A stretch of DNA of 64,000 nucleotides from Trichobilharzia szidati (taxonomy: Eukaryota > Platyhelminthes > Trematoda > Strigeidida > Schistosomatidae): contig OX235273.1 of the NCBI GenBank assembly GCA_944472155.2, positions 104,492,582-104,556,581 of the forward strand, in the 5' to 3' direction. A program made the translations under genes and the position numbers. The stretch's first letter is position 1, and each line of letters starts with the position of its first letter. The notes under the pieces are model-generated. The model searched no databases, was not told the origin of the DNA, and saw only the letters and a list, made by a program, of their open reading frames with translations. Shown here piece after piece: positions 56,150 through 64,000 of this stretch.

Positions 56150-57645
56150 AATTCCATTATGGGTAAAGTTTGTTTTGATAAAGTCTTACAGTGTTATACA
56201 ATAATGTTTCCTGATGACGTTTCGAGCACAATTTATTGCCACTCATAATCACATCAAGGTTCTCACACAACTTTCTAACTTCATTTATATAATTCCGTTT
56301 CATTTAATCCTACTCCAAAAATACGGTGGAGATATGTGGATGACACTTTCACAGTGTTAGAAACAGAACATATCTCTAACGTCTTCACACAGATAAACTC
56401 ACTAGTAAAGGCAATAGAATTCACATTTGAATCGGAGAATGAACAAGGCAAATCAGCTATGTTACACTGCGAAATAAAACGAATAGAAGAAGGTAAACTT
56501 CACACTAGTGTTCATAGAAAACCAACGCATTCTAATAGATATTTAGACTTTAACTCATCTCATCCGTTAACTGCTAAGGCAGGCTTAGTTAAGTGTCTAA
56601 CAAACCAAGCCATAGCACTAAGTAGTACAAAAAAGACCTAAATGATGAAATAAAACAGATAGAGGAAGCGTTGGTATCAAATAACTATCCTATAAAATTC
56701 ATTAGGAAGATCAGTAAAGGCTAAAAACATAATAACAAAAATAATTGTGAAACTTGTAATGATAACATAAACAAGAGAGAATATAAGTCATCCACTGTTA
56801 TACCATATAAGGAGGGGACATCTGAGACCCTACGTAGGATTCTTAATAAAGTAGGAATCAGGGTGGCATTCAAACCTACAAACTCACTCAGAGACAAGCT
56901 CTGTAGCCTAGAAGAACCGGTGGACCCAATTAAACAAAATAATATAATTTACAAAATACGTTTCAATGCCTGTGAGGTCAAGTACATAGGTCAAACTAAT
57001 AGGTAAGGCGTAGTCAGATTATCGGAACATAAGAATTTAGCTAAGGTAAGAATGGTTGACCCCGAGAAGATGAGTAATTTGAAAAAAGTCAGCAATCGCA
57101 CTGCATGCATTAACACAAAACCACACAAAAGGATGGGAGAGGGTTAAAATTCTAAAAAGTAATCTAGGTAGGTGGAGAGAGAGGTTGATTACTGAATCCA
57201 GCCTGATTCATCGAGTCTACACCCAACACAACACATGCAGCAGAAATGACTCAATGCAAATATCAGAAATATGGAAGATACTATTACCACCAGTCAAATC
57301 AGAAGAGGATAATAAATAATCTCAAAATTCTATTTCAATTCAAGCAAATCACAACATTCCAACAAATTACTTATTATAACTATAAGAACATTCGTCTTAT
57401 TTCCCATCTAATTGTATTTGATCATTAACACTCATATAATTATTTCTGAATGTACATTATCACATATTGATTTTTATTCAAATATCTAGTTAATTCCATA
57501 CATATATATAAAAGAAGGAAAGAAGTTGTGTGAGTAACTTGATATGATTATGAGCAATAAATTGTGCTCGAAACGTGGTCATCAGTAAATATTACTGTAT
57601 AACACTGTGAGACTTTATCAAAACAAATTTTACCCATAATTTCAG
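56150..57645 (+). mobile_element. Penelope-like element XIII with inverted ends
   Basis: RT: RWRYVDDTFTVLETEH-type start with YVDD active site near 56332, then VFTQINSLVKAIEFTFESEN, KRIEEGKLHTSVHRKPTHSN, YLDFNSSHPLTAKAGLVKCL. After a stop, the linker TSETLRRILNKVGIRVAFKP and the GIY-YIG part NNIIYKIRFNACEVKYIGQT follow with broken frames. Ends 56153-56285 and 57500-57640 are inverted copies. Confidence 0.85.
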
Positions 57646-58139
57646 TTGTGACAAAATATTTGTGATTATAATCACAGTCCTACAACATTACGTGATGTTT
57701 TTATTCGTCTACCAATCCGATTTAATCCTATTAACTGTACATCCCTTTCCACAAACTATACATACTATGAACTTTTCTTACATATGATATTATTTCTTTT
57801 ATCGCTTCATGTTGAACTGAGATTATAGTCGATATAAGGATAAAACTTGAGCACTGTGGCGGTAGAGTATAATTCCATTATGGAGAAAATTTTATTTTGA
57901 TAAAGTCACACAGTGTTGTTATACAGTAATATTTACTGATGACCAAGTTTCGAGCACAATTTATTACTCCTTATTATAATCATATCAACGTACTGACTCA
58001 CACCACTTTCTGACCTCGTTTATATACATGAGTAACAAAGTAATGATTAGACATATGAATAAAAATCAATCTAAAGTCCAATAGACACGCGTGAAACAGA
58101 AAGGAAGATAAGGTACATTCGGAAACAATATTAAAGTTA

Positions 58140-58880
58140 TCCTTATTGGGGAATCATCGGCAGCACACACACCCACCGTAGTATAACAACAGAAGACAAG
58201 GGTCAGGCAACAGATCCTTTATTAAGGAAAATCAACACATATTTATAGATTTTAATGTACATTATTGTAGATTATTGTTAGTAGAAAATACAGTCTTTTG
58301 ATTGGTTGTTTCTCACAGAAAGTTAACCTTACATCTCTTTGTGGCTGTGTCAGATCATCCATATGCTAACTGTATCCGCCTACGCAAAGCCTTTGTTCTC
58401 ATTTTCTCACCACCAATATTGGGGACATAAACATTGACGTCAATTACTGTCTACCAACCTTGGCTAGCAGCCAGCTCTCACCACAATAGGAGCTCGAACC
58501 GACGACCTTCTGGCTACAAGGCAAGCTCGTACACCATTCAGCTAATGGGACCCACCCGACTCAATGGCCAGCTCATAAATTCTAACTTCTACAAATTCGT
58601 GATTTCAGCGCGACCATCAACCAATGTCATCGGCCGGAACTCCAACCTCACTACCGACTGGATGGACCCCACTGGTCACGACCATCTTAGTAGAAATCCA
58701 GGCAACTTCGCCCCGTAGCCAATCACTAACGAGCATCAGAATTGGTTTTTGTAGGGATTCTGTTTGTTTCAGATAAGACCACGAATTGAAGTCGATTAGA
58801 GAACCACTGAAAACCACGGAGTACTGGACAGCTATTTCATCCTAGTTTGGGACTCATCGGTAGTATACACCCCCACTGTG
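58140..58880 (-). mobile_element. SINE-2 copies, first one split by an LTR
   Basis: The B box side resumes at 58486 (AGGAGCTCGAACC, A box TTAGCTGAATGG-type) after the LTR; the head runs to 58735 and a second minus copy begins at 58760. Confidence 0.7.
58182..58485 (-). mobile_element. Solo LTR, subfamily A, inserted in SINE-2
   Basis: 304 bp; plus-strand ends TATAACAACAG and CTCACCACA; flanks GTAG (58178-58181) and ATAG (58486-58489). Removing it restores CCACCGTAGGAGCTCGAACC of the SINE. Confidence 0.85.
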
Positions 58881-59667
58881 TTATCAATAAAATCTAATAC
58901 GATGGGAATTAAGACGAGTGTTAAAAGTGTTAAAAGCAATTAAAAAAAGAGAACTAACTGCTGATCCTGAACTCATGGGACAAACCTACTCATTGAGGAG
59001 ATTACTTCAGGAATTCAATTATAACTCACGTTTACTATCTTTAAATTTCAGTGCAGAATATATAGACAAACAGAAGGTGTAGCAACGGGATCACCAACAT
59101 CCTCGATAGCAGTAGATATCTTATTGGATAGCTGGGAAAATATTGCTCTTAATATATTTAATCCTACTTCAAAAATATTGTGGAGATATGTGGATGACAC
59201 TTTCACAGTGTTAAAAACAAAACATATCTCTAGCGTCTTCACATACGTAAACTCACTAGTAAAGGGAATAAATCCACATTTGAATCAAAAAATGAACAAG
59301 GAGAATTAGCTCTAGTGTTAGATTGTAAAATAAAACGAATAGAAGAAGGTAGACTGCACACTAATGTTTATAAAAACCAACACATCCTAATAGATATTTA
59401 GACTTTAATTCATCTCATCCGTTATTTGTATGGCGGAGAATAAAAGGCATCTACAGTAGTTTTACTATATAAGGATGGAACATCTGAAACCCTACGTGGG
59501 ATTCCTAATAAGGCGGGAATAAGGATGGCATTGAAACCTACACACCCAGTCAGGTACAAGCTCTGTAGGTTTTAAGGACCCTGCCCATTGATCAGATTAG
59601 ACAAAATAATATAATTTACGAAATGCCTTGCAATGACTTTGAATTAAGTCAACTACATAGGTCAAAC

Positions 59668-59980
59668 TGTGGTGAGAGCTGGCTGCTAACCAAAGTTGGT
59701 AGACAGTAATTTACGTCAATGTTTATGTCCCCAATATTGGTTGTGAGAAAAATATGAGCAAAGACTTCGAGTAGGCGGATACAGTTAGCATATAGATGAT
59801 CTGACATTCAAGAAACAGCCACAAAGAGATAAAAGATTAACTTTCAGTGAAGAAACAACCAATCAGAAGACTGTATTTCTGCTAACAATAATCTGTAATA
59901 ATGTACATGAAAATCTATAGATATGTGTTGATTTCGTAAATAAACGATCTGTAGCCTGGCCCTTGTCTTCTGTCGTTACA
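59668..59980 (+). mobile_element. Solo LTR, subfamily A, inserted in a PLE
   Basis: 313 bp, TGTGGTGAGAGC to GTCGTTACA. Perfect 4-bp duplication AAAC (59664-59667, 59981-59984); without it the PLE reads GGTCAAACTAGTA as in other copies. Confidence 0.9.
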
Positions 59981-60129
59981 AAACTAGTAAGTAGATCGAG
60001 AGTAGTCAGATTGTCAGAATATAAGAACATAAGTGGACATTACTCAGTAGCTAGTGAAATATGTCTACTCCTATCTTTCGTGCCGACTGAATTCTATCAG
60101 GCATGTTTGTAATGTGGCCACGATTCTAT

Positions 60130-60600
60130 GTAGCTCGCCATCACTGTGCACTGTGAATTATTGGTATTAGGTGGTTGGAGTCAGTCGACAGGAAGCCTTG
60201 GATGACCTTGGTTTCGTGCTAGTGGGCACTCATCAGTCAGCAAGGCGTATCTGCGAACTTGAAGGAACTCATGTCCCTTCTGAGACTCGAACCAGCATCA
60301 CCTAGTGAATGCTGCAATCAGAGAGGTTACCACTGAGGCAGCTGTTCGGGCTCGCGACTGACCTCCTGTATCAAAGTATCCAATACAGTCCCACAGGAGG
60401 TCAATCGCGAGCCCGAACAGCTGGCTCAGTGATAACGTCTCTGACTGCAGTACTCGCTGGGTGACGCTGGTTCGAATCTCAGAAGGAGGGACATGAGTTC
60501 CTTGGAGGTTATAGATACGCCCTGCTGACTGGTGAGTGCCAACTAGCATAAAACCAAGGTCATGTAAGACTTCCTGCCGATTGCCTCCGACCACCTAATA
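60130..60600. mobile_element. SINE-3 inverted pair
   Basis: Minus copy 60130-60360 and plus copy 60395-60600, arms of about 200 bp, spacer about 35. B boxes GGTTCGAGTC and GGTTCGAATCTC. The minus copy has an intact hammerhead; the plus copy is changed to CTGGTGA and lacks GAAA. Confidence 0.8.
60195..60246 (-). ncRNA. Hammerhead ribozyme in SINE-3, most compact copy
   Basis: Minus strand: stem I GCCTTG (60246-60241) pairs with CAAGGC (60200-60195); CTGATGA 60236-60230; stem II GTGC/GCAC with loop CCACTA; GAAA 60215-60212; CCAAGG then cleavage triplet GTC (60206-60204). Stem III is minimal (CC/GG), as in other schistosome hammerheads, which are thought to work better as dimers. Confidence 0.75.
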
Positions 60601-61389
60601 AAGAAGAATTTAGTTTAGATTAGAATGATTGATCCCACGAAGATAAGTAATTTAGAAGAAAAATTCAGCAATAGAACTGCATGCAAGAACACATAACCAT
60701 ACAATAGGATGGGAGAGGGTTAAAATTTTAAAAGGTAATATAGGTAGGTGAAGAGGGAGATTGATTACAGAGTCTACACCTAACACATGCAAATAGAAGT
60801 GACTCAACGCAACAAGTTATTTATTTTATTTAACTGAAAAACATCTTATTCCTCATCTTATTGACTTACAACACTCGTCTTATTTCCCATCCTATTGTAT
60901 TTTGTTGATAATACTAAAATTATTTCCGAATGTATTTCATCTGCCTTTCTGTTTCACGCGTGTTTAGTGAATATTTATTGATTTTTATTCATATGTGTCT
61001 AATCATTAATTTGTTACTCATGTATATAAACGAGGTCAGAAAGTTGTGTGAGTCAGTACGTTGATATGATTATAATAAGGAGCAATAAATTGTGCTCGAA
61101 ACGTGGTCATCAGTAAATATTACTGTATAACAACACTGTGTGACTTTATCAAAATAAAATTTTATCCATAAAAAGATTATAAACACAGACAATTTAACAC
61201 ATTTCACATTAAGTGACTACAAACGTTCACGCCTCTTATGTTCAAATTTTCTCACAGGACAGAGTTTCTTGAAAATTGTATAGGTATTTGACTGGATAAT
61301 GAATTCATTGAAAAGAGTCTCTTTGCGTAACATTATGTGTTCATATTAAAGTGCATTTCGCGTTGATTGATACATAGTACAGAGTTAAA

Positions 61390-61625
61390 AGTGCGTCGGT
61401 GGCACAGCGGTTAGGGCGCTCGCCGACCATGCACATGGTCTGGGGTTCGATCCCTGGCTGACGCTCTCCTTTACCTCACTAAGCCAGTAATAAGACTGGT
61501 AAAGAGGAAAGGTTGGGCATGAGGCTAGCAACCCCATTCCATAAAAATAAATACCACTGCTACCGAAACTTCAAAGCTCTAGCTTGAAGCCCTATGTTCC
61601 ACTGGAAACGTGAAGGAATGAAGAC
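61390..61625 (+). mobile_element. SINE-4, best copy
   Basis: A box GTCGGTGGCACAGCGGTTAG, B box GGGGTTCGATCCC, body GGTTGGGCATGAGGCTAGCA, tail AGCTTGAAGCCCTATGTTCC then ACTGGAAACG. tRNA-like in boxes only. Confidence 0.8.
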
Positions 61626-61755
61626 AGAGTTAAAATCTCAGTGGGAGGACTATCATTCACTTGGATAGAGATGAAGGTACAACCAGACGACAAGTCCAAA
61701 GGTGGACGAAATGTGAACATCTTTGAGTCGACTGCTAATCCCCATAAACCAAAAT
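61625..61755 (+). mobile_element. SINE-1 fragment, degenerate hammerhead
   Basis: CAGACGACAAGTCCAAAGGT then GGACGAAATGTGAACATC; core CTGATGA lost. Confidence 0.6.
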
Positions 61756-62190
61756 AATGTCAATGGAAAAGGTAGTTAGTTTAGGCACTCTATTTTTTTA
61801 GATATGGTATCATAGCTGAGTATGTAGAGAGAAAGGGTGACAATTTACCAATATTAAAAGTTCTCTAGGAGCGTTGGTGTTCTCTCGACAGAATGATCAC
61901 CAACCACACACACGATCCAAACTTCAATTTCCGAAGGACACACTCCAAAACCTCTCCTGGTTTCACTGGCCAGCAATAAGGTCAGATGGGAAAGAAGGTT
62001 TGGCGCCAAGCTAGTAACATACCCCCCCCACCACGAGCTATCGTCAAAATAAAACGACAACAAGACACTACTGAAACATCAGAAATGCTCAGAAGACCAA
62101 AGTAATGGAAATGGAAAGTCCTCTGAATTGATTCCCATAAGGGTATTGATTAGTATTTTGAACGAGGGTTCCTCAACCTAACAAAATGTA
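61756..62190. other. No recognised gene
   Basis: Unassigned; a run of C at 62020. Confidence 0.4.

Positions 62191-62193
<3 letters not shown>

Positions 62194-62221
<28 letters not shown>
62194..62221. repeat. (AT)n microsatellite
   Basis: 14 AT units. Confidence 0.95.
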
Positions 62222-62224
<3 letters not shown>

Positions 62225-62700
62225 AAGGGCACGATTTAAAAACTGTGCAATCATAGGAGTCATCAACGCACATCGAAATATAATAAACAAAACTGCGTGA
62301 AATGTTACCAAAACTAGACCTCAGACTTACAAATATTAGAAAAAGGCATTTAGAAGACAAATTTTGCGAGATGATATCATTAAGTAGTTTCCTTACAACC
62401 GCTTTACAACTACCATGCTTCACAATAATAAAATAAAATGCATAACAATCACTCAGTTATATAAAACAAAAGTACATACTAATGACCAATCATATTTAAG
62501 TAGGTCACGTAGTCAGTTCATGGTAGGCAAAGGAAGGTTGAAGTCTATTTTGCCTTTTTGTACACATAGTTTAGGATGTATGTGATTAATCCACAAAGTG
62601 CTTCCATTACCTATGATAGATAACCTTGAATTAGAGTTATGTGGTGAAATAATTGTGAAGCAGTCATTAATATTGATTTTGTGACCTGACCTGCTTGTGG
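62225..62700. other. No recognised feature
   Basis: AT-rich sequence, probably flank of the PLE scrap that follows. Confidence 0.35.
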
Positions 62701-62709
62701 AAAAGCAGA

Positions 62710-62940
62710 TTAATCACCAGCTTTAGATTTTACTGATGCATATTTTTGTAAATGAAAACATTTATATGCAACTTAAAGTTATTGGATCACATACTCCCCG
62801 TCTGTATGGCCTTCCAAAGATTCATAAACCTGAGACCCATCTTAGATATGTCGAATCCTTCATATCAACAAAGTGGGAAAATGGATTACAGAGGTCCATA
62901 CGCCTGTAAGAGATTCATTATCAAATCACAAGTATAGAAT
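62710..62940 (+). mobile_element. Penelope-like element scrap, RT start
   Basis: IHKPETHLRYVESFISTKWE in one frame and FINLRPILDMSNPSY in another recall the HKP....LRPI motif of PLE RTs. Confidence 0.5.
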
Positions 62941-63179
62941 ATGCCCAACAAGGTGAGATCAAAATTCTTGTTCACAAGAATCAAACACCATCGTTTCCCG
63001 AAGATACTCCAAGGCCGTTGTAACCTTCATTCACCCAAACAAAATCACGTCATTAAACAACACATTATCAGTGTTTTGTACAACCACAAAGAGAATCATT
63101 AAATTAGAGATTACACAGTGACATAGACAAATAATAGGGATAAAGTCAACATATAATATGAAATATCATCAGAACAATG

Positions 63180-63505
63180 ATATACGGTATATGAGGAAGA
63201 TGAACAATAATTACAAGGTTGCAGTAGACCGAAGGTGAGGACAGTTACTCATCGAAGAAGACATTACGAAGTGGGCGCGCTAGGTCATGAATTGGCAGAA
63301 GTTAGAATACATAGGCTGGCCATTGGATCAGGTCCAGTGGCTTAATGACCTACGAGCTAGCTCGCCTTGTTACCAGAAGGTTCTGGGTGCGGGTGCGTAC
63401 TGATGAAGAGTCCCAGACTGGGACGGAGGAAACTGATGTCGAGTACTCCCTGTTGGTTTTCCAATGGCCCTCTAACCGATGTCAGTTCATGATGAAATCC
63501 AGAAA
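63180..63505 (+). mobile_element. SINE-2
   Basis: A box AGTGGCTTAATGACCTACGA, shortened B box (TTCTGGGTGCGGG), relic CTGATGAAGAGTCCCAGACT then GGACGGAGGAAACTGATGTC. Confidence 0.7.
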
Positions 63506-63539
63506 CAGAAGAGTTATAAAGTTTTAAAAAATCAAATTG

Positions 63540-63660
63540 AAAGAAAACAACAACTACTGGTAATTGTCAACTGCAGACAAAGTGCACATACATCCAGATG
63601 ATGAGTCCCAAATAAGTCGAAACGCACATCCTGGATTCCAGTGCTAGTCACTACCAGGCA
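63540..63660 (+). mobile_element. SINE-1 tail with near-intact hammerhead
   Basis: CATCCAGATGATGAGTCCCA then AATAAGTCGAAACGCACATC and CTGGATTCCAG. Stem I TCCAG/CTGGA and GAAA are perfect; the first core base is A instead of C and stem II is weakened. Confidence 0.7.
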
Positions 63661-64000
63661 TAATAACATCATGCTAATCGTCAACCACTATCTAGTACAA
63701 GGGACAATCCAAATCAAATTAAAAGCTTTCAGAGAAACAGGAGCTGCAGATAGACCACAAGCCAAGTTCAACACTCAAAAACTGAAGGACCAGGACACAA
63801 AGGACATCTTCACTGCAAGAATAAAGGACAAAGCCGAGACACAAATCAACACTGGCGAAGAGGTCAGCATCGAAAAGCACTGGAGCAACTTGAAAATAGT
63901 GTGGAGTCAGTCCTGCATGGAAGTTCTAGGCAGAAAGAAGAGACAGGACAAACAATGGCTCACTACGGACACTTGGAGACTGATAGAAGAGAGAAGGATG
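63661..64000 (+). mobile_element. LINE-A, segment between endonuclease and RT, cut by window edge
   Basis: Open plus frame from about 63690: IKLKAFRETGAADRPQAKFN, TQKLKDQDTKDIFTARIKDK, EVSIEKHWSNLKIVWSQSCM, EVLGRKKRQDKQWLTTDTWR. This is the linker typical of RTE-type LINEs. No stop in 100 codons; may be a good copy that continues beyond 64000. Confidence 0.8.

Larger units (their letters stand above)
57865..61175 (+). mobile_element. Penelope-like element XIV, composite, with four insertions
   Basis: Inverted ends of about 260 bp (57870-58130, 60910-61170). Inside: SINE-2 with an LTR (58140-58880), RT piece 58890-59650 (YRQTEGVATGSPTSSIAVDI, LWRYVDDTFTVLKTKHISSV), a second LTR (59668-59980), a SINE-3 pair (60130-60600), and the endonuclease end 60605-60790. 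Confidence 0.8.

Noticed and set aside
57930..57965. CTGATGA in the plus-strand PLE end as a hammerhead
   Set aside because: On that strand no GAAA follows (it reads GTTTCGAGC); only the opposite strand has GAAA, and there the box deviates (reported as a variant).
61395..61460. tRNA gene
   Set aside because: A and B boxes are present but no cloverleaf or anticodon stem; it is the head of a SINE repeated in the window. The same applies to all SINE-2 and SINE-3 heads.

Overview
This is multicellular-animal nuclear DNA, almost certainly from a blood fluke (Schistosoma or a close trematode). The evidence is the repeat content: tRNA-promoter SINEs carrying hammerhead ribozymes (Smα type), RTE/SR2-like non-LTR elements with TAA-type tails, TG...CA solo LTRs of the Boudicca/Gypsy type, and many Penelope-like elements (PLEs) with GIY-YIG endonuclease domains. 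Two host-type spliced genes could be assembled. No bacterial operon, CRISPR array, rRNA or true tRNA gene was seen.

Layout. 1-880: decayed Gypsy-type gag-pol. 1147-1470: unidentified open frame. 2255-3066 (minus): five exons of a DUF4806-like protein with very short introns. 3080-5610: a PLE broken by an LTR-like insertion and by a second PLE. 6341-44813 (minus): the main gene, eight exons over 38.5 kb that join in phase into 735 residues of an N4BP2/Cue2/NONU-1-type protein: a CUE domain, two further CUE-like modules that look internally duplicated, and a C-terminal SMR nuclease domain. Its 5' part lies beyond 44813 and was not found. Its introns (2.2 to 13.5 kb) are packed with mobile DNA. 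44814-64000: no convincing exon; nested PLEs, LINEs, SINEs and solo LTRs, ending in an RTE-type element cut by the window edge.

Repeat families, with names used here only: LINE-A (RTE/SR2-like, plus copies ending near GAAGCCCTATGTTCCACTAG with TAA tails); LINE-B (a second RT family with YADD); LINE-C (CR1/Jockey-like); SINE-1 (Smα-like, hammerhead); SINE-2 (tRNA-like, hammerhead-like relic); SINE-3 (tRNA-like, with two copies keeping an intact hammerhead core); SINE-4 (tRNA-like, sharing the LINE-A 3' tail); a solo LTR family of about 340 bp with 4-bp target duplications; a 0.6-0.7 kb MITE with 8-bp duplications that carries telomere-like CCCTAA repeats; a Merlin transposase fragment; and several PLE subfamilies, most with inverted terminal or fold-back structure.

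The points most worth following are the telomere-repeat MITE, the intact hammerheads in SINE-3, a recurring hammerhead-like motif in PLE ends, the CUE module duplication in the N4BP2-like gene, and the DUF4806-like gene.
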